From JAWXCF01 sp034440515 (GTDB taxonomy: Bacteria; Bacteroidota; Bacteroidia; CAILMK01), in contig JAWXCF010000104.1 in assembly GCA_034440515.1 (NCBI GenBank), positions 1 to 36,029 on the forward strand: 36,029 nucleotides of DNA, read 5' to 3'. Each line of letters starts with the position of its first letter. Positions within the stretch are counted from its first letter, which is position 1. The translations under genes were made by a program, and so were the position numbers. Positions 1 through 7,588 of the stretch are shown here, in pieces. A model generated the notes under the pieces. The model was not told the DNA's origin. It saw nothing but the letters and a program-made list of their open reading frames with translations, and did no database searches.

Positions 1-49
1 AATTAACTAACCATATTGTAACTCAGCATCTAGGTTTGGGGAAAAATAA

Positions 50-380
50 TGCAGACCTTGCACTACTAAATTCTTTCCAGAATTAATTATTGACTATGTT
101 AGTAATCCGAAAAAAATAAAACTATATTTTAATGATGGCTGTGTAGGTATTGATGGAAGAACTAGAAGTGGACTAGTGGAAATATCTCTAAATGATAGCT
201 TTATATTCTTCTATTAAATTACAGCTAGCTGATGCCTGCAAATGGACAACTAAAGGACATATAGAATTCCTAAATGGCTCACTTCCGGAACAGACTTTAA
301 ACTTTGGTAATAGTTATTGTGACAATAAGGCAAAGGTTAATCTAGGAGGCACAATGTTTGAAACAGAAATACAATAGAAA
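50..380 (+). pseudogene. decayed secreted/lipoprotein-type gene remnant
   Basis: Two fragments of what looks like one protein lie in different frames. Positions 50-217 read ...FNDGCVGIDGRTRSGLVEIS... and then hit a stop at 215-217. Positions 192-377 contain ACKWTTKGHIEF, LNFG and YCDNKAKVNLGG and end at a TAG. The 'C-G-DGRTR-G' start and 'CKWTTKG...LdFGn..CDNKA.V..GG..F' finish resemble the two ends of a hypothetical extracellular protein family that I recall from Bacteroidota genomes. The middle of that family (well over 100 residues, from memory) is missing and the two ends are out of frame, so an internal deletion plus frame loss is inferred. No plausible start codon or signal peptide remains. 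The upstream side is cut by the window edge or already degraded. A short real ORF at 192-377 is the alternative. Confidence 0.5.
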
Positions 381-485
381 AAATATTTAGACTAGTATAA
401 TTGTTACTAGTTAAGTGTAAAGTATTTGAATGGAGTAAATTAATGGCTGTGTCAATTTAATTTCGCCCACTATATTTAGTCGTTT
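381..485. other. intergenic stretch before porin, no clear promoter
   Basis: Together with the decayed gene this forms the only stretch of more than 300 bases without an intact gene. It is AT-rich. I see no perfect TAnnTTTG box. The nearest are TATATTTA (471-478) and TAATTTCG (457-464), each one base off. No hairpin with a T run was seen. Confidence 0.4.
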
Positions 486-2396
486 TTGTATTTAATAAAC
501 CCCATCAGTAAACTAATCTATCGATTGACTTTTGCCCTAATACTAGGACTTGGGTTCAGCGAAGTTGCCATATGTCAGGTATTAGATTCTAATGATCATA
601 TCCCATCCATTGCAGATAGTTTTATAGCAGTACCTAATGGTAAAACACTATTTAAAATTGCTAATGGCATAGACTATTTTGCGCCTGATACAAATCTGAG
701 CCACTTGCAACGATTTGATACAAGCTACACACACAACTTAGGAATTCCTGGCAGCCCAAGTTTCAATCTGCATTATCACTCAATTGTTAGACCGGGCTTT
801 AGACTGGGCTTTGAACAATGGAATCCCTTCATCCTAAATTTATCAAATATTAAGGTGTATAACACTCAAAATCCTTATGCTGACTTTTACTTTATACAGG
901 GAGGTCAAGGGCTACAAAAACTAGATGCCAAGTATGCGCAAAACATACTGCCAAACTGGAATTTTAGCTTACATTATAATCGTTTTTTTGTATCTGAAGG
1001 TTTATTTGATCATCAACTGCCTTCAATCAAGGGAATAAGCCTAAACACTTGGTATAGAAGTCCAAATAACAGATATTACGTAGAGCTTACGCTAAATAAC
1101 AATAATATTCAGTTTCAATATAACGGAGGAATTACCGACATAGCCGACTATTTAAATAGATCTTATGCAGGTAGAGTCGGTAATCCAGTAAATTTAGATT
1201 CGGCTAGACAATCATATTCTGAGCAAGAACACGCTGTCTCACAGCAGATAAATTTCGGCAAAAAACAAAGAGTTAATCACGATTCTGACTCTGTTGCGAA
1301 ATATATAATTGTGTCTAAATTTTACCTAAAACATAAATTTCAATTATGGCAAAATAGGTACATATACAGGGACAAAGGCAATGATTACTATTTCTTTAAT
1401 ATAACAAACAAAGACACTTTTGTTAGTTTTGATAGAAATAAATCATATACCTATAGCAATGCAGTGGTATTAGGTATTTTAAACGATTCACTGAGCAAAA
1501 TAAGTTTTGCGAATTTAGAAGCAGGCGTGCAATACGATTATATAAAATACACTGAGAATGCTGTAAACAATACTGATTATAATTTGGCAGCTAACCTAAG
1601 TCTAAAAAATAAACTTATTAACGTAAATGGTAGCTATTACTTACTGGGATATAATGCTAGTGACTACGTACTCGGCGCTAATTTGTTAATAGTAAAGAGA
1701 ATTAATCTATTGTTCACCACTCAAAAAAACAGACCTTCATTACTGCAACAACATTTGAATTTCAATAGATTAAGTTATAGCAACAGTTTTTCATCTCAAC
1801 TGCATCAGTCAGCAGCACTAGAATATGTCATCACCAAAAAATTTCCCTTAAGTACGAAACTTTATTTGAACAGAACAGATAATTATATCTATTTCAATGA
1901 AAAGGGTGAACCAATGCAAATTCCAGCATTGAACTATGTTCGTTTAAATGTGCTGGGGCACTATAAATACAAAAAGGCACACGCCGAATTTGACTTAAGT
2001 TACCAGTTAAACGACCAGAAAAACTTAATCGCATTACCTAATTTTACCTCATTAATTTCTGTTTACTTACAGGGAGTACCTCTACGAGTATTAGCATTAA
2101 AAAACAATGCAATTGATGGCAGAATTGGTCTAGACGTAAACTATACTAGTGCCACTGTAGGAAGAGGATTTTCACCTGTAAATGCACAATTTACAGTCTT
2201 AAATGGAGGTTATGTATTGGGAAATTATCCCTACATAGACTTCTTTGCCACACTTAAAGTTAAACGTTTTTTTATATTCGCTAAGATTGAACATATTAAT
2301 GCTGGTTTAATAGGCTCAAAGTATTTATTGCTTGACAAGTACCCAATGTATCCCCGTACTTTTAGGCTTGGACTCAGATGGATATTCTTTAATTAA
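486..2396 (+). CDS. putative outer-membrane porin (Porin_10-like)
   Basis: Predicted beta-barrel of the outer membrane, of the Bacteroidota 'putative porin' type (636 aa). A signal peptide covers about residues 1-31 (hydrophobic LTFALILGLGF, cleavage near ICQ). Next comes the family's opening: DTNLSHLQRFDT, then LGIPGSP, then YNTQNPYADFYFIQGGQ and the NILPNWNFSLHYNR region. The rest is alternating aromatic/polar strands, ending in an aromatic residue (RLGLRWIFFN), as barrel proteins do. The only usable start is TTG at 486: an in-frame TAG lies at 477-479 and no ATG occurs until deep in the barrel. It heads a tight same-strand run, with the next gene 20 bases downstream. Substrate is unknown; family assignment is by recall of motifs, not by a search. 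Confidence 0.8.
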   Translation: MYLINPISKLIYRLTFALILGLGFSEVAICQVLDSNDHIPSIADSFIAVPNGKTLFKIANGIDYFAPDTNLSHLQRFDTSYTHNLGIPGSPSFNLHYHSIVRPGFRLGFEQWNPFILNLSNIKVYNTQNPYADFYFIQGGQGLQKLDAKYAQNILPNWNFSLHYNRFFVSEGLFDHQLPSIKGISLNTWYRSPNNRYYVELTLNNNNIQFQYNGGITDIADYLNRSYAGRVGNPVNLDSARQSYSEQEHAVSQQINFGKKQRVNHDSDSVAKYIIVSKFYLKHKFQLWQNRYIYRDKGNDYYFFNITNKDTFVSFDRNKSYTYSNAVVLGILNDSLSKISFANLEAGVQYDYIKYTENAVNNTDYNLAANLSLKNKLINVNGSYYLLGYNASDYVLGANLLIVKRINLLFTTQKNRPSLLQQHLNFNRLSYSNSFSSQLHQSAALEYVITKKFPLSTKLYLNRTDNYIYFNEKGEPMQIPALNYVRLNVLGHYKYKKAHAEFDLSYQLNDQKNLIALPNFTSLISVYLQGVPLRVLALKNNAIDGRIGLDVNYTSATVGRGFSPVNAQFTVLNGGYVLGNYPYIDFFATLKVKRFFIFAKIEHINAGLIGSKYLLLDKYPMYPRTFRLGLRWIFFN

Positions 2397-2416
2397 TACC
2401 AAAAATTTATAATAAA

Positions 2417-3061
2417 ATGCAACGACAACTTATAAACTTTAAAATAAAATTGATAAAAAGGTACCTACTTATCATAGTGGCAACACTTTCTTCATTATAT
2501 ACTACTGCACAAATAGATACCAATTGCATTAGGCGGAAACCAGAGGCATCTGTAATGACGCAAAACCCAAACGTTAGAACCCAGAAATTTGAACTAAGAG
2601 GCAAGCAAGGTTATGAGTATCTGACGATGTTTCTAGGTGATTCAATACTAATAGAACATACTGGATGTAAAGAATATAAATTAATATATACCGTTAGGGC
2701 AAGCAGATTTGATGCAGAACCAAACGATGCAAAATACTGGTTTACCCAAGGAAGCAACCTGCTATTTGGTTTGTCAAGATCAGATGTGCCTTTCGATTAT
2801 GAATGGACCTCATATTTCCTAGATAGCATTGCTAACAGCGGTAAGGCCGTGCTAAAAAAGACCTATATATTTGATCAAGATAATGGTACTATACAGACTA
2901 TTAGCATAAGCAATTCTGGCAAGCTAGTACCAACAGGTGGCTTTTACGTAATGACTTTAGTTTATGGACCTAGACCTAAATCAAAATCACCTATTAAGAA
3001 GAAATCTACCAAACCTGTACCAAAAAAGGCACAAATTAAAAAGCCGGCACAAAAAAAATAG
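2417..3061 (+). CDS. secreted hypothetical protein with Lys/Pro-rich tail
   Basis: 214 aa; I do not recognise the family. A basic N-terminus and hydrophobic stretch (YLLIIVATLSSLYTTAQ, about residues 16-32) look like a signal peptide cleaved after TAQ. The central 150 residues contain two cysteines (CIRRKPE and TGCKEYKLIY), which could form a disulphide, and are rich in beta-prone segments. The last 30 residues are 12 Lys and 6 Pro, a strongly basic, disordered tail that could bind acidic polymers or nucleic acid outside the membrane (inference). It sits 20 bases after the porin and 12 bases before the methyltransferase gene, so co-transcription is likely. Confidence 0.7.
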   Translation: MQRQLINFKIKLIKRYLLIIVATLSSLYTTAQIDTNCIRRKPEASVMTQNPNVRTQKFELRGKQGYEYLTMFLGDSILIEHTGCKEYKLIYTVRASRFDAEPNDAKYWFTQGSNLLFGLSRSDVPFDYEWTSYFLDSIANSGKAVLKKTYIFDQDNGTIQTISISNSGKLVPTGGFYVMTLVYGPRPKSKSPIKKKSTKPVPKKAQIKKPAQKK

Positions 3062-3073
3062 TTCGATTCTAAT

Positions 3074-3835
3074 ATGCAGCCATTTTTTTCTCAAGATGCT
3101 AAGGTTCAGACACCTAATTGTTCTGCTTGGTTTCCGCTAGGCAAGGCACTTACAGATTTCAATCACGGTCATTCTCAAGGTAAGTTGCTAACTAAAAGTG
3201 ACATAGAGGGAGATAGATTTGTTAGTGTGGCATCGTTTTATACAGGTCCGTCTCAATTTACGCCACTGTCTCTTGCTATGATTAAGTCTTGCGTAGGAAT
3301 AGTAGCAGATTTAGGTGCAGGTAGCGGTTCCCATTCCCTATTTTTACAGAGCAAAGGATATAAAGTGTATGGGTTTGACATATCCTTTGATTGTGTAGAA
3401 GTAATGAAAGCTCGCGGAGTAAAAAACGCATCACAAATTGATATAATGAAGGAACCGCTACCACAAAAGTTTGACTCTATACTTATTTGTATGAATGGGT
3501 TAGGTATTGCAGGCAGTATTAAGGGGCTTGATACACTTCTATTTCATTTGACAGAATCGTTAAATGATGGGGGCAGAATTATTTGCGATAGTACAGACAT
3601 TAGCTATGTTAAGTCTATGCCAGCACAAAAAACTACTCTACCTAGACTGAAAAATAAAAACTTGGGAGAAGTAAATTATCAAATGATTTACGAAGACTAC
3701 ATCGGGGAAATATTTCCTTGGTTGTACATAGATGATAAAACATTGAGAAAAACTTGCAGTAATTTCCAATTAAAAATGTTGCCTATTGCACGTGAAGATG
3801 AAAGCACAGCCTACATTATAACCAAAGAAAAATAG
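3074..3835 (+). CDS. class I SAM-dependent methyltransferase
   Basis: 253 aa. The SAM-binding motif I is clear (VADLGAGSGSHSLFLQSKG, about residues 76-94), followed by an acidic residue after beta-2 (VYGFDIS) and the motif II/post-II region FDSILICMNGLGIAGS. The pattern 'MNG-GI-G...GL..L' and later 'CDSTDISY' match a methyltransferase type common in Bacteroidota whose substrate is not known to me. It has no signal peptide and should be cytoplasmic. It lies 12 bases after a secreted-protein gene and 5 bases before a phospholipase D-like gene, so it is probably translated from the same mRNA. Small-molecule, rRNA or protein methylation cannot be told apart from sequence. Confidence 0.85.
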   Translation: MQPFFSQDAKVQTPNCSAWFPLGKALTDFNHGHSQGKLLTKSDIEGDRFVSVASFYTGPSQFTPLSLAMIKSCVGIVADLGAGSGSHSLFLQSKGYKVYGFDISFDCVEVMKARGVKNASQIDIMKEPLPQKFDSILICMNGLGIAGSIKGLDTLLFHLTESLNDGGRIICDSTDISYVKSMPAQKTTLPRLKNKNLGEVNYQMIYEDYIGEIFPWLYIDDKTLRKTCSNFQLKMLPIAREDESTAYIITKEK

Positions 3836-3840
3836 CATAA

Positions 3841-4368
3841 ATGAATATTCAATTCGGAAAAGTTAAAGAAATCATCATCGCAGAAATTAGCAAAGCAAGC
3901 AATCAATTGCTTACAGCCGTATCGTGGTTAACAGATAAAGAAATATTTGACTTACTTCTGCAGAAACTTCAAAATGGTGTAAAAGTTTGCATTGTTACCA
4001 GATACGACTATTTGAACAATCACGAAAATGCATTAAATTGGAATACTTATATTGAATTAGGGGGCAATTTGCATTTCTGTAATTCACCAAATAATTTACA
4101 TTATAAATTCATAGTTGTAGATGATAGTGCAGTATTGATTACGTCACACAATCTGACCTGTTTTGCTGGTGAAAATAACCGAGAAAATGTCATAATTTTA
4201 AATGATAAAGTTTCAATTACTCAATACCAAACAGAATTTAAAGAACTTCAGATCTTATTTACGCATTCCAGCAATGTAGTACCCTATGATAGAAATAATG
4301 TGCCAAAAGCTCTACTTGGTTTCTACGATACTACGATACGTGATGATTTAAAAAATCAAAAAAGCTAA
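3841..4368 (+). CDS. single-HKD phospholipase D-like protein
   Basis: 175 aa with one PLD-superfamily domain. The HKD-type motif is HYKFIVVDDSAVLITSHNLT (about residues 96-115), with the catalytic His and Lys present (H-x-K) and a following Asp and Ser/Asn. N-terminal helix-strand order (ISKASNQLLTAVSWLTD, then GVKVCIVTR) fits the PLDc_2/Nuc fold. Known one-motif members form dimers to build the active site and often act as endonucleases; lipid substrates are also possible. There is no signal peptide, so it is cytoplasmic unlike the secreted Nuc nucleases. Its stop TAA interlocks with the stop of the opposite gene at 4365-4368. Confidence 0.8.
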   Translation: MNIQFGKVKEIIIAEISKASNQLLTAVSWLTDKEIFDLLLQKLQNGVKVCIVTRYDYLNNHENALNWNTYIELGGNLHFCNSPNNLHYKFIVVDDSAVLITSHNLTCFAGENNRENVIILNDKVSITQYQTEFKELQILFTHSSNVVPYDRNNVPKALLGFYDTTIRDDLKNQKS

Positions 4369-5483
4369 AGCATACAAATTTGCTTATTTAAAGCCAAGCG
4401 ATTAATCTTCATAGTTTCTGTTTTAGGAAATGAAGAAACTTTAATAAAATGCCTTGGTCTAGCATATTTCTGCAGAAAACTATGATAAGTTATTAATTCA
4501 ATCAATTTTTGGACTTCAATTTTATCTTGTTCTAAATAGACAAATACAGCTTGCTCCCCTAGTTTGTCGTCTGAAATGCTACTTATATAAAACTCAGTAA
4601 CATTTAGACCATTGTCTAGTATTATTTTATTTATTTCTTCCTCTATTTGTTGTGGAAATAACTTTACTCCACCCGAGTTAATTACAGAATCTATCCTGTA
4701 AAGAACCTTAAATTTATTTACTCCAGATAATTCAACCACATCATTAGTAACTAGCCATACATTGTTTGTTATGGCAGAGTTAATCATTAGTTGATGTTGA
4801 TCATTTACTGCAATTTCAACTCCATTTAAAACATAATAGTGCTCATCAGCTATTGGCAATATTTCTTTTATAGCTATATGGGTGTAGGTTTCTGTCATAC
4901 CGTAAGTATGATAGACTGGACAATTCAATTGTTTTTGAATCTGTGTAAATTGCTCTGTACTTAGGGCTGCTCCACCAATAATAATTGCCTTAGAATGATT
5001 TAAAAAATTCAATTCATTTTTCAAATTCCGATTTAATACTTTACATAGCTGGCTAGGTGTTAATGCGATAAAGTTTAGCTTCTCTGTGTCTAATGGACGA
5101 ATTTCAACCAACGAAGGTGGAAGAATGTAAACATCTGCTCCAAGTGTTAATGCCCTAATTAACTGTAGCTTTCCAGCTATGTAATCAACAGGCATAGCCA
5201 CTATAAATAATTCTGCTCCACTTAATTGAAATGCTATAGTACTATGTTGCACACTAATAAGTAGTTTTTCCCTTAATAATTCAATAATTTTTGGTTTTCC
5301 TGTTGAGCCACTACTTTTAGCAAATAGAGGTTGACCAGTGTACCAATCTTGCATTAAAGTAAAGCAAGCATTAAGGTGTGCAAGGTAATCTGCACTGTAT
5401 TTTTTAACACTTATATTAGGATGAAATTCTTCTCTTAAATCGACAGAGATAGACTCAAATTGCGTATGTACATTTATTAGCAC
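4365..5483 (-). CDS. menE: AMP-dependent acyl-CoA ligase, MenE-like
   Basis: 372 aa adenylate-forming enzyme, shorter than the usual 450-550 aa as is typical of compact MenE (o-succinylbenzoate-CoA ligase) in Bacteroidota. The ATP/P-loop motif SSGSTGKPK is at residues 57-65. The A5 motif is YGMTET (about 195), the hinge-side segment is NSGGVKLFPQQIEEEI, and the C-terminal PKTETMKINR carries the candidate catalytic Lys. The reaction would activate o-succinylbenzoate with ATP and CoA for menaquinone synthesis in the cytoplasm; no other men genes lie beside it, so the substrate is inferred. The start is GTG (complement of 5481-5483), since no in-frame ATG lies nearby. A TAnnTTTG box sits 28 bases upstream. 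Its 3' end overlaps the phospholipase D-like gene by four bases. Confidence 0.75.
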   Translation of the reverse strand: MLINVHTQFESISVDLREEFHPNISVKKYSADYLAHLNACFTLMQDWYTGQPLFAKSSGSTGKPKIIELLREKLLISVQHSTIAFQLSGAELFIVAMPVDYIAGKLQLIRALTLGADVYILPPSLVEIRPLDTEKLNFIALTPSQLCKVLNRNLKNELNFLNHSKAIIIGGAALSTEQFTQIQKQLNCPVYHTYGMTETYTHIAIKEILPIADEHYYVLNGVEIAVNDQHQLMINSAITNNVWLVTNDVVELSGVNKFKVLYRIDSVINSGGVKLFPQQIEEEINKIILDNGLNVTEFYISSISDDKLGEQAVFVYLEQDKIEVQKLIELITYHSFLQKYARPRHFIKVSSFPKTETMKINRLALNKQICML

Positions 5484-5511
5484 AGAATTCTGAAAATTTG
5501 AAACAATAAAA

Positions 5512-5519
5512 CAAAGCTA
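5512..5519 (-). promoter_or_regulatory. -7 box TAGCTTTG for the MenE-like gene
   Basis: On the minus strand this reads TAGCTTTG, a perfect TAnnTTTG Bacteroidota -7 box, 28 bases from the GTG start. I see no clear TTTG -33 box at 19-22 bases, so the call is moderate. It faces away from the dxs box 12 bases to its right. Confidence 0.45.
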
Positions 5520-5531
5520 ATGTTATAGATT

Positions 5532-5539
5532 TACCTTTG
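5532..5539 (+). promoter_or_regulatory. -7 box TACCTTTG upstream of dxs
   Basis: Perfect TAnnTTTG on the plus strand, 96 bases before the dxs ATG. A second perfect box, TATTTTTG, lies at 5580-5587 with a TTTG 15 bases before it. Either could be used; no good -33 partner at 19-22 bases was found for the first. Confidence 0.4.
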
Positions 5540-5579
5540 CATTTAATAAGGTACTTACTATTTGGATTATTTTATTACT

Positions 5580-5587
5580 TATTTTTG
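5580..5587 (+). promoter_or_regulatory. second candidate -7 box TATTTTTG for dxs
   Basis: Perfect TAnnTTTG match 48 bases before the dxs ATG. TTTG at 5561-5564 could serve as -33, but the 15-base gap is shorter than the usual 19-21. Confidence 0.35.
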
Positions 5588-5635
5588 ATAGTTAGTTACT
5601 TTAATTATTAGTACATATACAGGCGGAAAATATTG

Positions 5636-7588
5636 ATGTCAATTACCCATAAACCCGGACCATTATTAGCGGGTATAAATAGCCCAGCAGACTTAAAACA
5701 GTTGTCAATAGAACAATTGCCAGAAGTATGTAAAGAATTGAGGCAATACATTATAGACATAGTTTCAGTACACGGTGGGCATTTTGGCGCTAGTTTGGGT
5801 GTAATTGAGTTGACTGTAGCATTGCACTTTGTATATGATACTCCTTTTGACAGATTGGTTTGGGACGTTGGCCATCAAGCTTATGGCCACAAAATATTGA
5901 CAGGCAGACGTGATAAATTCTACACCAACAGAACCCTTGACGGTGTCGCACCTTTCCCAAAAAGAGCTGAAAGTGAATACGATACATTTGGAGTAGGACA
6001 CAGTAGTACTAGCATTAGTGCTGCATTAGGTATGGCAGTTGCTAGTAAATTGAGTGGAGATACACTTAGGCAACATATAGCTGTAATTGGTGATGGTGCT
6101 ATGACTGCTGGTTTGGCATTCGAGGGCTTAAATAACGCAGGAGTTTCTGATACCAATATATTGGTCATATTGAATGACAATTGTATGAGTATAGATCCTA
6201 ATGTGGGGGCATTAAAGGACTATTTAATTGACGTAACTACTTCATCTACTTATAATAAGTTTAAAGACGATGTATGGAACGGTCTAGGTAAAATAGGAAA
6301 AATAGGAGAAAATGCGCGTGAAATAGCTGCTAAAATCGGCGATAGCGTAAAAACATTATTACTTAATCAAAGTAATCTATTTGAAAGTCTAAATTTCAGA
6401 TATTTTGGTCCGGGTGATGGTCACGATGTGATTAGACTGGTAAAAATATTTCAAGATTTAAAAGATATAAACGGTCCAAAAATTTTACACCTAAAAACTA
6501 TAAAAGGAAAAGGGTATGATTTAGCAGAAAAGGACCAAACAATTTGGCACGCCCCAGGTCTTTTTGACAAATTAACTGGTGAAATAAAAAAACAAAGCAA
6601 TAGCACACCACAACCACCAAAATATCAAGATGTATTTGGCCATACTTTAGTAGAGTTGGCAAAATCTAACCTGAAAATAGTAGGAGTTACACCTGCAATG
6701 CCCAGTGGTAGCAGTATGAACATAATGATGAGAGAAATTCCAAGTCGTGCATTCGACGTGGGAATTGCTGAGCAACACGCTGTTACTTTTAGCGCTGGAC
6801 TAGCAACGGAGGGGTATATTCCGTTTTGTAATATTTATAGTACATTTATGCAACGCGCTTATGACCAAGTCATTCACGACGTATGCATACAAAATTTGAA
6901 CGTAGTGCTATGTATGGATAGGGGCGGACTAGTAGGTGCTGATGGACCTACGCACCACGGTGTATATGACTTAGCCTATATGCGATGTTTGCCAAATATG
7001 ATTGTATCTGCACCAATGAATGAGCAAGAGTTGCGTAACCTAATGTGTACAGCCTCTCAACCAAATATGGGGCCATTTAGTATAAGATACCCGCGTGGAA
7101 ATGGTGTGATGGTAGATTGGAAAACACCACTAGAAACCATAAAAGTAGGTAAAGGTAGAAAACTAAAATCAGGTAAAGACCTTGCTATTCTGAGTATTGG
7201 TACTGTCGGAAATTTTGCAATGACAGCAGCTGATTTACTTATTCATCAAGAAATTAGTGCATCTGTATATGACCTTAGGTTTGTTAAACCTCTTGACTCA
7301 GAATTATTACACGAGGCTTTTCAGTCGCACAATAGATTTATAACAGTAGAAGATGGTTGTGTACAAGGAGGATTTGGAAGTGCGATATTAGAGTGGGCTT
7401 CAGAAAATAAATATCATAATTTTGAATTGATTAGGTTAGGAATACCGGACGAGTATATTGAACATTCCGAACCCAAAGAGCAATATGCACAATGTGGGTT
7501 TGATGTAAATGGCATAGTTGCCGCTTCACATCAACTAATTGACAGTCATATAACCACTGTAAATGGTGACGCTATACCAAATTTCTAA
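5636..7588 (+). CDS. dxs: 1-deoxy-D-xylulose-5-phosphate synthase
   Basis: 650 aa thiamine-diphosphate enzyme that condenses pyruvate and glyceraldehyde 3-phosphate, the first step of the MEP isoprenoid pathway (and of thiamine/pyridoxal supply). GHQAYGHK lies at residues 79-86. The TPP/Mg motif GDGAMTAG begins at 152 with its NDN at 180-182. The transketolase pyrimidine-domain motif DVGIAEQHAVTFSAGLA carries the Glu that activates TPP, and a transketolase C-terminal domain follows. Full family length. ATG at 5636 is preferred over the adjoining TTG at 5633. It stands alone on its strand; its stop TAA interlocks with the stop of the opposite rhodanese gene (7585-7588), leaving no space for a separate terminator. 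Confidence 0.95.
   Translation: MSITHKPGPLLAGINSPADLKQLSIEQLPEVCKELRQYIIDIVSVHGGHFGASLGVIELTVALHFVYDTPFDRLVWDVGHQAYGHKILTGRRDKFYTNRTLDGVAPFPKRAESEYDTFGVGHSSTSISAALGMAVASKLSGDTLRQHIAVIGDGAMTAGLAFEGLNNAGVSDTNILVILNDNCMSIDPNVGALKDYLIDVTTSSTYNKFKDDVWNGLGKIGKIGENAREIAAKIGDSVKTLLLNQSNLFESLNFRYFGPGDGHDVIRLVKIFQDLKDINGPKILHLKTIKGKGYDLAEKDQTIWHAPGLFDKLTGEIKKQSNSTPQPPKYQDVFGHTLVELAKSNLKIVGVTPAMPSGSSMNIMMREIPSRAFDVGIAEQHAVTFSAGLATEGYIPFCNIYSTFMQRAYDQVIHDVCIQNLNVVLCMDRGGLVGADGPTHHGVYDLAYMRCLPNMIVSAPMNEQELRNLMCTASQPNMGPFSIRYPRGNGVMVDWKTPLETIKVGKGRKLKSGKDLAILSIGTVGNFAMTAADLLIHQEISASVYDLRFVKPLDSELLHEAFQSHNRFITVEDGCVQGGFGSAILEWASENKYHNFELIRLGIPDEYIEHSEPKEQYAQCGFDVNGIVAASHQLIDSHITTVNGDAIPNF

Noticed and set aside
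1..485. Mobile element remnant
   Set aside because: No transposase fragment, terminal repeat or target duplication seen; the readable fragments look like a secreted protein.
5540..5635. Riboswitch (for example TPP) in the dxs leader
   Set aside because: No conserved riboswitch core could be recognised in the AT-rich leader; it is better explained by two candidate -7 boxes.
5920..6180. Minus-strand open frames within dxs
   Set aside because: Antisense to a highly conserved enzyme; composition is that of a shadow frame.
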